A DNA stretch of 60,000 nucleotides from Tubulanus polymorphus (GCF_964204645.1 NC_134030.1:20157110-20217109), one strand, 5' to 3'; numbered from the stretch's first letter, positions 13,248-25,522 are shown. The notes: a model not told the origin generated them from the letters alone. Numbers and translations are program-made.

Positions 13248-16129
13248 ATGCCAGCTTCACTTCAATGTATTGTACTGGTTCTGATTCTGACTCATGTGGC
13301 AAGTTTGTATGTTTCTTGCGATCTCAACGCAGGTAGAACATTTCGAAAATTGATTTCCCTAAAAATTTGAATTTGATCATTTTAACATCATCGATATCAT
13401 GTAAACATTTGCATCAAAATTATAACTAGACCAATATATACTTTCCTTTTCTTGACGAAGAAGAATTTATCTTTCCATAAACGGTAGAAAGAAGATTTGG
13501 CTATTATGTCAAACTTTACTGTTTACATCGCGAAAATATCGTAATAAGAGGCCATCTTGTGAAATAGTCAAACTCAAATGCTTAGGAAAAGTGACCAGAA
13601 AAAATGAAGAAAAAGATTGCTTAAAACCCGGCTAATCGTCCTGGACCAATCAGATGGTGATGTGTCACCCTAATATAAGTTGCATATTTCATAATCATAT
13701 ATAATATCTACCATGTCATATCAAATGGTTCATAATGTTTCATATCTTTTACTAGATGAAATGCTTAATAATAATAATTATAGTATTAATAATGTAATAT
13801 ACTTTATGAATATAGTATCAATATGTGCTTTAATCGTAATCAACATGTCAAGCTACTCAATATGTTTTCAAAGTAATTAGCTCTAGTCAGTGCCCATCAT
13901 TAATTAATTTGTGTCTCTCAAACGTGTCACTAGGTGTTAGTTTGTGAGTCCTGATGTCTACAACTTGTCTGACACCTAGTTCTCACAATATACTCATGAT
14001 TCTGTATATAAAGACTGTGTAAAGTTATGATAATCATTATCACTCCGGGATGCAATAAAGATTGTACATAAGGTTTAACTGCCTTGTTGTTCCTGATGGA
14101 TGGAATCCTGTACCGCTGGTGTAAATGCTAGTTCCCCAGCCAGCCTGCCGATACAACAACAACCAGCCGGTTACAGATGTCTTTAAGGTGCATGTCGCGA
14201 GATGTTGGAATATATAATACTTTTTGATCAAACTGTGAATCATACAAATTAACTACTACGAATTAACCATTTTCAATCATCGCTGTTTTTATATATGACC
14301 TAAATCCAAATATGTTTCGAAATGAATGTACGCGAGCGTGAGCTATGGCACGCTAAGGTCTCGGGCTATTGAACCGGTTACAAGCGGACCACAGGTCCCG
14401 GTTTCACGAATAGTTAATGAGCATAAACCGGTACAAGTTTGTTGTCCTCATCGAAAACATGAAGTAACCAATAGCAATTACACCGTAAATTCTAGTCGTT
14501 AGTTTTTTGTGAAACTCGGGCCAGGTCGGTTTTTACAGGTAATATTTCATAATCCAAATATCAAAACAAATCAAAAACGTTAACTTTATCCAATAATATT
14601 ATCAAAACTCTTCTTCGCTCCTCTCAGCTCAAATCGTTAACAACTTGATTCTCATTTTTAGCTTAAACACAAATCAATTCGAGTTAAGACGAGAACCTAC
14701 TGTATTTGAGTTTCCTGTAACGAGGGTCCATCAGTTTGAAAAAGCTTAAACCTGAGCTAACCTAAATCTATACAACAAGTTAAAAATGTCTACTCACCAA
14801 TTCATGAGTGCAGCTATTGAGTTGTTTATCGGGCCAGGTTGGCGTTACGTCAGCTCGGTTATGCTAGCAATCAGGTCCCGAGGAAGGTACGACGGTCTAG
14901 GAAACTTTTCGGTACAGGAACAGGTACATGAATAGTCTGAAGTCCGTTGGTTGGCTAAGTAATCACAAACTGATAGAAGAGGAATTATCTAAAGAAGACA
15001 ATGCAACGACCACCATTAGAACTTTTAATCTGACTCAATACATTGTAGTCTGTTGAATACGGTATTAGACAACAATAAATTAACTCACCATCAATCTATT
15101 TCCGTGTGGTCTTGGATAATCATGTATTTCTTTGAAGTGTCCCGAGTCAACAGAGTTAATTTAGCCTCGCAGTATCGGCAGCGATTAGATCATAATGTTG
15201 TCAAGTTCGGGAATGGATGATCTAAAAAAAAATGACAATTTGATGTATTTTAACAAGTTTTGATACTGAATTCGGGAATCAATATTCAAATCCAGGTTAG
15301 ATGTACCAGTCCTGAGCCCGAGATAGGACCTCATCAAGACGGTTATTAACCGCAAAGTTGGTCTATCTCGCCTGTAACGCTATTCACAGATCCATGAGTT
15401 CAACTCACCGAAGTTCGCGTCGGGAACTTCCCGATCATCCCGCATCGTCAAGCTCAGATAGAGAGTCGCAGAGACAAGGACACAATATTAACAGCAACAG
15501 TCGGCGTAGAATATCGCATCGTTTCTGATATTTTCATCAGGGATGATCATAGATTACCGGCTTTCTGTAAAATATAAACCGACAAGAACGTACAGAAAAA
15601 CATGGAGAAAATATCTAAACATCCAACAATCCCGGTATTTGAATGCTCGAGACCGCCACTGGTATGCGACTTAACAAAGAGATGTGAGAAACGGAATTCT
15701 CCCAATACAATATTTTTGGCAAGACTTATTCAACCGAACAAGTCGAAACAAACAAATTAAGCATTTCCTGCATCTCTATAATTCAAGAAATTTAGCATTT
15801 TTGTAAATGTAGTAATTGAACTAGTATATCATTTAACAATAGGTGACGTGTAGATTGATATAAACTGGTCTCAAATATAATTTCAACTTACACGAATACG
15901 GCCTATGTTTTATCCTACTGAATTAACAGCGACGCGAACCGCTCCTATCACCGAACAACCACCGTCTGACCAGATATCAGCTGACACACTCGGGTTTGGT
16001 ACACCATGTATACGTGGTCATCGGAGCGGTGAATGTATTTCCAGGTCCAATAGTAAATCGAACAGGAGGAACGCCGACTCCGTGACGCTTATAGTACTAT
16101 CATACTATACAACGAATAAGACTATATGA
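13248..16129 (+). CDS. Candidate secreted propeptide with two Cys (2 coding exons, long intron)
   Basis: Exon 1 is 13244-13332: acceptor ttgatttcaccag four bases before the ATG, then MPASLQCIVLVLILTHVAS, a clear signal peptide, and donor gtagaa after 28 codons plus one base. Exon 2 is 15930-16129, after the good acceptor tcctactgaattaacag; it joins in phase and ends in TGA, giving 94 aa. The predicted mature part has two Cys eight residues apart (CIRGHRSGEC) followed by a dibasic RR, the style of a peptide prohormone. The joining intron is about 2.6 kb and an undetected exon inside it is possible. I do not recognise a family, and the model rests on phase and splice sites only. Confidence 0.4.
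13333..15929. other. Long putative intron with MITE-like sequence
   Basis: No coding exon seen. 14392-14530 has imperfect inverted ends: ggtcccggtttcacgaa at the left against the complement of tttgtgaaactcgggcc at the right, a MITE-like arrangement. 13910-14170 contains tatataaag and aataaag words but lacks defined LTR ends. A ggaccctcgtta word occurs in inverted orientation at 14718-14730. Confidence 0.4.
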
Positions 16130-16429
16130 AACTACAAGTAGTGCATTTTACTGAATGAAATCACGCAATTCGACATATAATTCAATATGAATAATGAAAA
16201 ACATTATAAATCTCATTTTCATCATGTCATGTAAGATTAGTATCTTACAACGTAGTAATTCACATACAAAACACCGTAAATAACGTCACTACGGCATGCT
16301 TTAAACCTGCCATACAGTCATTGAAATGCCCTAACACTGATATGTAGCGGACTTGGGTATATTGGAAAATTTGAAAAGTGTAGAAATTTATTTTTTCAAC
16401 ACCCGACTCACTTCACTCATATTACGTAC
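16130..16429. other. Intergenic, nothing recognised
   Basis: AT-rich spacer between the candidate propeptide exon and the LINE 3' end. No exon, repeat or structured element was seen. Confidence 0.4.
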
Positions 16430-18540
16430 TTTTTTTTTAGTTAAGTTTATTTACTCCACAATTATACAATTGCACAGAGCACAAAATTAATTTACAATAG
16501 ACATTGCAACATTTAACATTAGAAATGTATTAAACATTTGCGTATATACAACGCCAATTTTTTAAGAGTTTGGCAATTTGAGTTGAACAAATCATACAAC
16601 TTTACGTTATTGGGGAATCTCCAATAACGCTCCGGGATATATCTAGCTCTGGATTCCTGGAAGTACGGGCAGACGAGTAAAAAGTGATATTCATCCCCCA
16701 CCGCCACTAAATCACACTTTTGGCACAGCCTATTGGCACGGGCAATTCCACGCCACCGCCCAACTTCCACCGGTAGCCTGTGAGCTGAGCATCTAAATCT
16801 ACATAAAGTTAACCGGTCCCTAGGGGTTAATTCAGTTAGATACTTTTCCATTTCGAAACGGCATTTGATTGTTAGATACGTAACAGCCATAGTGGAATCA
16901 GTAAGTTTTGCATGCCAGACTTGCATAAACTGATCCTGCAATCTCTGTTTAAGAATCAGACTCAAGTAATTCACGTTTGGAATATTTTGATTTTCCCAAA
17001 TATATCCGAGCCCATTTCGGAGCAAAATGTTCTTCACAGAATCCATCCAAGAGTTAGCTTTACCATCAATATAGCTATTATAAACACAACTGTAAACCTT
17101 TGACGATAATTTATCATCAGTTATTAATTTTGCCCAAAAATTTACAATTCTAAGCTGTACGTAAACTTCGAGAGGAAAACGACCCAGTTCTCCATAGACA
17201 AATGAGCTATTAGTAGATTTCTTTAACTTGAGTAAATATTTAAAAAATTTCAGCTGCACGCACTCAAGAACTCGGAGATTTTCGTAACCCCAAATTTCAC
17301 AACCAAATAATAGGATTGGTAATACCATGCTATCATATAACTTTAAACTAACATCAACGTCGAGTGAATATTCGCTAACCTTTTTTAAAACAGAGAACAT
17401 AGCCCGCTGTGCTTGGTTTGCTAACGCTTTTCGGCACTGAGCAAAAGACCCGGTATGGGAGAATAGTATACCCAAATACTTATAGTTATATACTAACTCC
17501 AACACTCGACCGTTTATATTAAACTCCGGAGGGTTTCGGAGTCTTCGTTTCGAGAATATCATTACTTTTGTTTTTTCGCAATTTATTTGTAACTTCCAAT
17601 CTTTGCAATAAACATGCAGGTTGTCAATCAATTTCTGAAGACCCTGTGGACTCTCGCTCATAAGTACTGTATCGTCTGCGTACATAAGGATCATCAATTT
17701 GACCCATGCATCATTACGCATGCGCAGATTTAGGGAGGGACAATTTTGAGCATCTAAATAGCCTTCCAGATCATTTAAAAATATTGAAAAGAGCACAGGG
17801 GACAAATTTTCTCCCTGTCTGACACCCATAAAACTTTCAAAGGCATCTGTTTTACTATCATTAGAAAATACACATGACTTGATGCCCTGGTACATGCTAC
17901 ATATTACATTTAGAACTTTGCCCGTAACACCACTATTGATCATCTTATGCCACAGAGCCTTTCTCCATATGCTATCAAAGGCACGTTTGTAATCTACAAA
18001 AATGCAGTAAAGCTTGCGATTACTATTCAAAAACATATCCACAAGTGACTTAAGGGAGTATATATGGTCCAGAATGCCGTGTTTTTGTCTGAAACCTGCT
18101 TGATTTTCCAGTAGTATATTGTTCGTCTCTAGGTAATTAGTTAGCCGGTTGTTGATGACACTAGTAAAAAGTTTGCCTACATTGCTCAACAAAGTCACGC
18201 CCCTATAGTTACTTGGGTCATCAGCACTACCCTTTTGTTTGAAAATAGGTATAATCATTCCGTTTAACCATGATTCGGGGATATTACCTGTATCAAGGAT
18301 ATTGTTAAAAAGACACATAAGTGTTGGTAGTAAACTCTCCTCGGCCGATTTTAAGAACTCGTTAGGGATTTTGTCCGTACCACAAGCCTTAAAGTTTTTT
18401 AATTTATTTATACTCTTTAATATTTCATCCCCGTTAATAGGTTGATTTAAAGGGGTTTGGTCATAGTTATTGCCGTTAAAGTCTTCGACGTTATGAAGCC
18501 GTGGTTCACTTCCATCAAGCACAGGACGCTCGTTCATAGA
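16430..18540 (-). mobile_element. 5'-truncated non-LTR retrotransposon (LINE) with open reverse transcriptase
   Basis: The minus-strand open frame 18537-16519 (672 codons, no stops) encodes a reverse transcriptase. Visible motifs: PNYRGVTLLS-like SNYRGVTLLS (about 109-118), FVDYKRAFDS with the first catalytic Asp near 182, GVRQGENLSPVLFSIFLNDL (about 238-256) and the catalytic box YADD (286-289). The C-terminus has a zinc-knuckle-like C-x2-C-x8-H-x4-C (LCQKCD...HFLLVC). The N-terminal endonuclease is missing and a stop lies just upstream of the first Met, so the copy is 5'-truncated, as is usual for LINEs. An A-run on the minus strand (T-run at 16431-16439) marks the 3' end. The clade is probably in the Jockey/CR1/I group; not placed more exactly. 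No clear target-site duplication. Confidence 0.92.
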
Positions 18541-19965
18541 TTTAAAGTGATTTAGAAATCTACTATCTACCTAAGAATGGCTACACGACAGTTCAAGCAA
18601 TTAAAACCCAACCAGCTCTGAGCTGAGTCATTGCATTGATTAAAACACTTTCGTTGGAGAATACTTTTGGTGAACGCTTTTTGTTCATTTTTTATGATTA
18701 TGACTTTTCCAGAATTACAAACATCTGAATTTAAATCATTAAAATAATATTACTTATATAATTACTTAAGCTTCTGTTTATATATAATATTCGTTTTGTT
18801 TATTCATACTCCTCGAGTGGCTAACCATATTTTTGTACGCGCAGCAGGTGAATAGCCTGCGTGTGACCGATATGAATTCAAAAATTTCAACTGTATAATA
18901 CAGAAACCCGATGCGTTATTGTCTGCATCGCATCGAAGCTGGTCCATCTCTCTAAGACTTGCCTGTCACACAATATGGGTTTCTGCCTGGCCCATCATAT
19001 TACAACCCATCTGAATAAGTTTATTCGGTGGCGGATCCAGGAAGAAAGACACTCTAAATATTTGGATGGATATATGAAAGCTGTGGGTACTGGAGTGTGT
19101 AATGGGTAGTGTAGTGTGATCTGTGTGCATTTGTGACCAGCACACAGATCACATTGTTCATTGGGGTTTGGTCCAGGACTCGCGAGATTTTCAACAACAC
19201 GGAAGTTACGTGTAATAAATCATGACTTGAATTGCATGACTACCTACCACCCCTCATTATTGTTGGAAAACTAAACGTTCGGCACTGACTAAAAATTAGT
19301 AATAACATTTTAGAAATGGCCCGAATTTTAACTTAGGTTCTATCTCATTTTTATTTCACAATTGCGATTGGTATCATTTATTTTTTAAACGGCCGTTAAG
19401 GCTTCATGTTTCGTCTGCAATTCACTGCAAATAGTTACGCAACTACGCACATTTCAGTGTTTTTGGCAGCTGTACACTCAATCGGCACCGTTCGTGACTA
19501 GCTTCACTGCGGAATTATCATTAATTAACATCGCCATATCACATCATCAACTTATATTGTGCCTTAAAACCCTAACAGCCGAAATAATTGAAATGCACAC
19601 ACGATTTCTATCATTGAAAATTGAGAGTGGCCATGTTTGTGTTTGCTGCTTTGCGTAAATCCCGCGCGGTGGCGCCACCGCGCGGAGTGGGGCCGATACG
19701 TCCAGAATTTTTTGAAGATTGGGTGCTCTTCTGGTCAAGAAATGTTTTTAAAAAACTGGTCCATTTTTCATGCATATTCCGAGCATTTTTAATCGTTAGT
19801 TTTTAACGATTAGCACTGGTTAATCATCTCATATATTCGAAATGTTGGTACTTTGAGATGCAGCATCGAAACATTTATAATACGGCAAATGATCTGCGCC
19901 TGTTTATAGCTGATCCGATCACAGACGCGCCTCTGCCATGCCTTCTTTCAATATTTAGGATTTAG
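18541..19965. other. Intergenic spacer with hAT-like end, hairpin and GC palindrome
   Basis: 19027-19041 matches the recurring word ggcggatccagg found at several MITE ends in this window. 19116-19128 and 19140-19152 form a 13-bp perfect hairpin (arm gtgatctgtgtgc). 19662-19685 is a perfect 24-bp GC palindrome centred on ggcgcc. No gene is convincing. Confidence 0.5.
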
Positions 19966-21099
19966 CTAACTTTTTCGGGAACTATTCCATCGAAACATCG
20001 ATTTCAGGTGATTTCGAAAGCGACGCCTCGAAGCGCAATAAATGATGAAATTACTAGAGGCCACGATCATTCGAACTATGTTTTGAAATGTATTCAAAAT
20101 AGCAGCCGATGAGCCTTTGCCAATTTTACCATTTAGAGTTAAAATAAGATTGATTATCGCGGCTCTGAGGACAACAGCTTTTTTCACTAGATACAAAATA
20201 GAAATGAGAACTAACGCCAGAGTTAGACTACGGTCATTGCTGCTGCTGTTGTTGCTGCTAGAAATTTGATTGCTAGTCGACATAGTTTCTCTCGCTGCTC
20301 CTGCGCGTCTCAACGTGAAAATCAGTCGGATAGTTATCAGAACCACTATAACTGTCGGGATAATAGTAAAAAGAGGTGCTCTGATAAACGCGCCGTAGAA
20401 TCTCAAATACTTGTTTTTACCGAATTGAGTAAATTTCTGAGTCCATCTCTCGTGTCCAGTGCACGCGTTAGTGGAGCGACGAGTATAATACAAGAAAAAT
20501 GCCCTAGACTGATCACAAATTGAGATCATCAAAATAGTTGTGGCGTAAATATAACTTTTCTTTAAGCTTATAATTCCCGAAGCCTTCAGAGGCCAACAGA
20601 CAACGATATACCGGTCAATAGCTATCAACAACGTTACCAGATCACTGAGACCTGAAAAGAAGTTACGAATGTTTCTTGTGTATGGAAACATGCGCTTCAT
20701 GGCGTGGTTTATTTCAGCGGTCATGTCCAGTAACAGCGTGTGACTGTAGAGCCGATACTGGAAGTCGACAACAATAAAAGACACACAAATAAACATGTCC
20801 GCAATAGCCATAAGTCTCAAATAAAATATACTGTTGTTGCTAGTACGGTCTTTGCTGAGAATGATAAAGGACAGTAAATTTGAACTAAAACCGAATAAGG
20901 CAATGCCGAAAACGACATAAGTTGTGACCTGTATTAAAAGATTGACGTGTAACGGTTTGTAATCAGCGTGATGGATGTATTCACACCGCGGATGAGGTCT
21001 AAACCCTGCCTCCTCAGCGCTGGGTGTTGGATCCGAACCGTTGAGGTCGAGAAACCGAGCGTCAAGAGACTCGTTTCCTGGTATCATTTCTGCATTCAT
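19966..21099 (-). CDS. Class A rhodopsin-like orphan GPCR (FMRFamide-receptor-like), single coding exon
   Basis: 377 aa in one exon. It has an N-terminal extracellular tail with an N-glycosylation site (NGS), TM1 around 53-80, TM2 with LRLMAIADMF (about 95-103), TM3 ending in IDRY (DRY at 162-164), TM4 about 183-203, TM5 about 241-263, a Ser/Asn-rich third loop (about 273-289), TM6 about 290-310 and TM7 about 335-355 with SSNFIIY in place of NPxxY. The C-tail is short and basic. This pattern (long ICL3, no NPxxY, basic tail) is that of the expanded FMRFamide/peptide orphan receptors of lophotrochozoans; the ligand is unknown. The coding exon is preceded by an acceptor-like gaatatag six bases upstream of ATG. 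A perfect minus-strand donor at 22202 (GACGG|gtaagt) could end a 5' UTR exon of this gene. Confidence 0.9.
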   Translation of the reverse strand: MNAEMIPGNESLDARFLDLNGSDPTPSAEEAGFRPHPRCEYIHHADYKPLHVNLLIQVTTYVVFGIALFGFSSNLLSFIILSKDRTSNNSIFYLRLMAIADMFICVSFIVVDFQYRLYSHTLLLDMTAEINHAMKRMFPYTRNIRNFFSGLSDLVTLLIAIDRYIVVCWPLKASGIISLKKSYIYATTILMISICDQSRAFFLYYTRRSTNACTGHERWTQKFTQFGKNKYLRFYGAFIRAPLFTIIPTVIVVLITIRLIFTLRRAGAARETMSTSNQISSSNNSSSNDRSLTLALVLISILYLVKKAVVLRAAIINLILTLNGKIGKGSSAAILNTFQNIVRMIVASSNFIIYCASRRRFRNHLKSMFRWNSSRKS

Positions 21100-21507
21100 T
21101 TCAGTCTATATTCGGATAAAATGTCCAGTTACTTCCATGCGTACCTCGCGACCAGTAACATGAATTTGGCGTTTTCCTCGATATAATTGATAACGATACC
21201 GTCAGGAATGCGAAGCAATTTAATTCAATATCAAGAGCGAGTATGATGTGACAAGATACTTTTTGAAAAAGCTTGAATTACCAATTACGCAACTATGTAA
21301 CTCGACCATCAAGAACGAGGTAACCGTACAGTATACACATCTATAGCAACTGTCGGCCACAGTTGTGTAGATATAGGAGCGAAATAATATTTCGAGTGTC
21401 TCTGTCTTCAAGAGAAGCCTCAAAACACATTTGTTTTCACCACATTAGATTTATTCAGTAATAAAGTGTCATTGATCACTTAAGTGGATTCTGGCACTTA
21501 AAATACC
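21100..21507. other. Upstream flank of the GPCR gene
   Basis: Contains the putative acceptor before the GPCR start. Otherwise AT-rich with no other feature seen. Confidence 0.4.
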
Positions 21508-21874
<367 letters not shown>

Positions 21875-22197
21875 TTTCTAAATTCATGCACGAAAATTTG
21901 AAAATTCAAGCTTCATTTCGTGCAGATAACACGTTAATTGACGTGTTATTAGTTAATTTATCGTGCTCACTATCTAAACATTATTGTTCTTATCATTTTC
22001 AATTTTTCTTTTTTTCATGTGTTCTGGTGATGTAATTGCTCCAGGACCTCGGCTTGACGATCATAAAATGATATCCGAGGTTCTGATGAATGTCATATTA
22101 TGAATGTATATTTGTACTTTGATAATCGTCAAAATAAATCAAATCAGTTTATAATGATTAAACCGATCTCTGAATTTTTATCAGTTCATTTTACCAG

Positions 22198-22359
22198 ACT
22201 TACCCGTCCGTCTTTAAGACCGACAACATCGAAAAAGTTGAGGTGACGAGTCGGAAATTATTTCACGATCGCGAATCGGTCCCTGCATGCGCTACCAAAA
22301 ACGGAAGTAAACCTAGTATTACGAATTTCAGTAAATCTAACAATATTCCCTTAGGGTAA
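22198..22359. other. Ambiguous exon-like segment
   Basis: On the plus strand an excellent acceptor (atttttatcagttcattttaccag) opens a 53-codon frame in phase 0 that ends at TAA 22357-22359, or at a donor AGG|gtaata at 22355. On the minus strand the same left edge is a perfect donor GACGG|gtaagt, which could close a 5' UTR exon of the GPCR gene to the left. Sequence alone does not decide between them. Confidence 0.35.
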
Positions 22360-23080
22360 TACAAAACGTTCGTTGAAAGAAATTACGTGGTCTCGATAAA
22401 CTACGAAAACGTCAAATGTTGCAAAAGTTCAGCAGGCTTTGCAAACAATCGGTCTGCGTAGCGCTCCGGAACACCCGAGCATCCTGCACACAGGCAACAC
22501 TATTTTTCCTGTAACATATTTGACGAGTTTCTAAAACACAAATACTTGGAAAATAGGTTTCCTATTAGAAGATACTTCTAAGCGCTTATCAGCCATCTGA
22601 AATCATACATATTTCCTTTCACTGCACGTTCGTCGCCGATCTCTCCCCCTCGCCTTCGAATATCGATTTCCGTTCGAAGTTCCACGCTATAGAATAATAC
22701 GTGATTTCCTAGTTTTCGCTACTATTGAATCGGATGTCACTAGCACATGTTCACTTCTTAATTCAGCCACACCTCGATAAACAATCAACGTGTTTTGATT
22801 GAGAACTATTTCTCTAATCGAGTATAATTCACCAGGCGTTTATTTGAAGTGCTGCAAGCACTTGTTCGAACATCTTGTAGATCGGAACAAAGTGTTTATC
22901 GGATCATTCAATTTTTTTCCGAAAAGCAAATATATACAGTCTTATAACAAGCTGTTAATACAGAAATCTATAGATGTAAACATAGAACTAAGGAACATAG
23001 AGCTTCATTTCCTATCGCCAGCGCCATTTTCCCTCAAAGGATAGCTGTGTGTTAGTTTGGGCATCACTGCTCGCTTGACG
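22360..23080. other. Intergenic, nothing recognised
   Basis: No confident exon or element. A plus-strand open frame at 22799-23044 has ordinary composition and no motif, and is probably chance. Confidence 0.35.
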
Positions 23081-25121
23081 ATGACAAGGTAAGGGCGTCG
23101 GTATTCGCTATGTCCGCGGAAAACGATGTTCGCTATTTCCAGGCTGTGCTTCGATATGATTCTACTGTCTTCGATGTTGACCAGCCGAAGGTTACGTTGA
23201 AATTTTATCATTTCCGATATTTTCTAATTCCAGGACAATCGTTATCTTCGGATATCTGATATACAGCTTGCTTTACCTGGGAACCCGAGGCAAGCCGGAA
23301 AATGCAACCATAACCAACCTGAAGTCAGCAAACAAACGGGTTCGTCGAGACACATGAACAACTTTAACTTGATGTGATTTTGATTGAGATGAAATTCAAA
23401 AATTATATACCCGAATTATTTCGGATAAACCTAATCTTTTGCAAATTTTGTTCATCTTAGGTGAAATATTAAAATTGCATGATTTGGTTTTGTTCCAGTC
23501 ACAATCATTGAACGGTTTTCTTTTTAATCAAGACATTTGAATTTGTATCCAGGGAAGGTTTGGGAATATACATCGAGATTGACCTGCATTTTCAATACGC
23601 AGCAATTTGATTCTTTATCATTTACAGGCGCTGCATGGAAAATGTAAGTCATTTACCGTAGCGTGCCTCTCTAAATCGCCGTCCCAATGTGAATCCTGTG
23701 ACCAGGTCAGTCTAAAGTGGAAAAATGACGCCCTTGATCTTGACGGTATTTGCCAAACAACTTGTGTTGGGTCGGACGTGTCTTGTGAAAATCTTCCAGC
23801 GGAACGATTCAATCGCCGTTCACTTACGGTAGGCATAATTCATCAAAGAACGAAGGTTTACATAAAATGATACCTTTTCCTCCTATTGGGCCGGGTTATT
23901 TTATAATCCACAAGCAGTTCGTAATCTGATCACATCTAAAGCTGCCGAATCAATAGATAGATTGATCATGACCTTTTGAAAAGTAATGTACAAGGTAGAC
24001 AGGCGGCCGGCTCAACTTTTATGCTCAGCAAAAATGAGAAAAACAATGTATCAAGTCTTAAAACTAACTTCCTTCGTTTTTTTTGCTTAACGCCGTTCCA
24101 ATCCCGTTTTCCTAACCCTATTGGGTTGGTGCATTCGACTTGACGACTGGGCTGCGGCTTATGAATTATGCCCGCGCTCTGTAAGCAGCCAGCAGGGCTC
24201 GAACCCGCTTGCCATTCCGCACTTACTATACTTAAAACGACTACAATAGAATTATGCCTCATTCCACTTTGCTCAGACAACCATTCGTTTACGGCGGTGA
24301 CCTAATTAAACTGTTCCTTGAGATTGATGCCGGTTACTATAGTCATTATCCCTGCCCGAGGGATATATTGCAAAAAGGTACAACAGTTAAAAAACTACAA
24401 ACTACCTAGCTTTGGTGTTAATTCAGCATCGCTGTCAAAAAGTATAGGCTGTACGTATTTGACGGTAAGGACCAGCTGTAGACCTAACTTCTTGTACACA
24501 TTTTGCAATGATGCAATGCATTTCCACACCAACGATTAAAACGGCCTGGATGCAAACACTTACTCTTAAAAGGGTTTACTCTCAAAACAATTCATTCGTT
24601 GATAACTGGTTTGAAATTCAAACGCGCTTTTAGAAATCACATATTACAGTGCAGAGTGATCCCGTCTTGAAATATACGACTGTTGTCAATAAAGAATTAC
24701 GCAAGATTTCGTGACGTCTTACGCCAAATCACTAGGCGTTGTCGTAACCGATAGGTTGGGGAGGGTCTCTGATCAAAGCTGTATGGCCATTTCGATTGTA
24801 TATCGTATATAATATCTGATTACAGTTTGACTTAATGAACCTTATTTTGGGCAAATGAGACCTGGACCGCTTCGTCAGTGTATATATTAAGCACTATTTG
24901 TATCCGACAATGGTCGACTCCAACACTAACTCCTGACATCCACAAATAAGACTAGGACGGACCCGGTCAGTATTTTGCTATATAACTCTCCATTTTCTAT
25001 TTTCCAGGTTAGCGCCAATGATTTACGATTCATTCTGATCGACTACGAAATCTCGACAATCAGACCAGGCAGAAATCAGGAAATGTTGCATAACCTTTAT
25101 GAAGTACACAGTTTACATTAA
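23081..25121 (+). CDS. Candidate secreted cysteine-rich protein (4 exons)
   Basis: Proposed exons: 23081-23088 (ATGACAAG, donor gtaagg), 23234-23339 (acceptor attccag; donor CGG|gttcgt, weak), 23628-23828 (acceptor catttacag; donor ACG|gtaggc) and 25008-25121 (acceptor tctattttccag; TAA stop). Phases 2, 0 and 0 all agree, giving 142 aa. Exons 1-2 supply a signal peptide (MTRTIVIFGYLIYSLLYLG) and a short segment ending in Lys-Arg. Exon 3 carries seven Cys with spacing C-x6-C-x7-C-x2-C-x17-C-x3-C-x6-C. Exon 4 is Cys-free and helix-like (DLRFILIDYEI). If the weak second donor is not used, exon 2 ends at TGA 23355-23357 after RRDT. The role is unknown; secretion is inferred. An odd Cys number would suit a dimer. 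A MITE and a SINE sit in intron 3. Confidence 0.5.
23868..24053 (-). mobile_element. MITE copy 1, TGATACC family
   Basis: A 186-bp sequence with inverted ends of the form TGATACC...GGTATCA (degenerate at one end, tgtatca). On the minus strand it is collinear with the copy at 38737-38930, sharing ggccgcctgtctacc/ggccgcctatctacc and acattac blocks. No clear target duplication. It lies in intron 3 of the Cys-rich candidate gene. Confidence 0.65.
24070..24270 (-). mobile_element. tRNA-derived SINE, ctgctggctgctta family (copy a)
   Basis: Box B (gggttcgagcc, reverse of 24195-24206) is followed by the family word ctgctggctgctta. Further on are atagggttag and an A-rich tail (minus strand). It is homologous to the copies at 26.7 and 38.4 kb. 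Box A is decayed here. Confidence 0.55.
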
Positions 25122-25324
25122 CAGTAAAGGCCATTTGCATCCATATTCGATGTATTGTATCAAATTCAGGAGGAGGGGAGTGCTGTCTTCTTATTAAAGA
25201 TATTGCAGGCATATACCTTAAGTATCTTGAATTGATATTCTGGAGATGGTAGATCTAGTAGGTACGGGCTATTGCTGGTAGTCGTCATGATAAATGACAG
25301 TCCAGGATTTGGGTTGACAGTTGG

Positions 25325-25522
25325 TTACGTATAGCTGAAACGAATTTTCGACTGCGCTGCAAATTCGCGATGATTCGCATAGTCAGCACCGTAGCTTCGG
25401 AGCTTAGGTTTGAACGTGGATGACGTTGGTGGTATACATGAGATGTAGTTAGTACAATATCCGGTTGATTCGAGTACCTGAGTTTTGTAATGGGCGGCTC
25501 CCGGTAGCGTAACGGAGGACAT
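25325..25522 (-). CDS. Hypothetical small protein, 65 aa
   Basis: An uninterrupted ATG-to-TAA frame with coding-like codon choice (strong purine-first, pyrimidine-last bias). The protein is polar and has no signal peptide or membrane segment; it has two Cys and a Tyr/Arg-rich end (SYGADYANHREF). No family recognised. An internal CAG|gtactc could act as a donor, so it may be a first exon of something longer. It lies about 200 bp downstream of, and convergent with, the Cys-rich candidate. Confidence 0.45.
   Translation of the reverse strand: MSSVTLPGAAHYKTQVLESTGYCTNYISCIPPTSSTFKPKLRSYGADYANHREFAAQSKIRFSYT

Noticed and set aside
13910-14170. Solo-LTR-like segment with tatataaag and aataaag
   Set aside because: No matching target duplication and no convincing TG...CA ends; promoter-like words alone are not enough.
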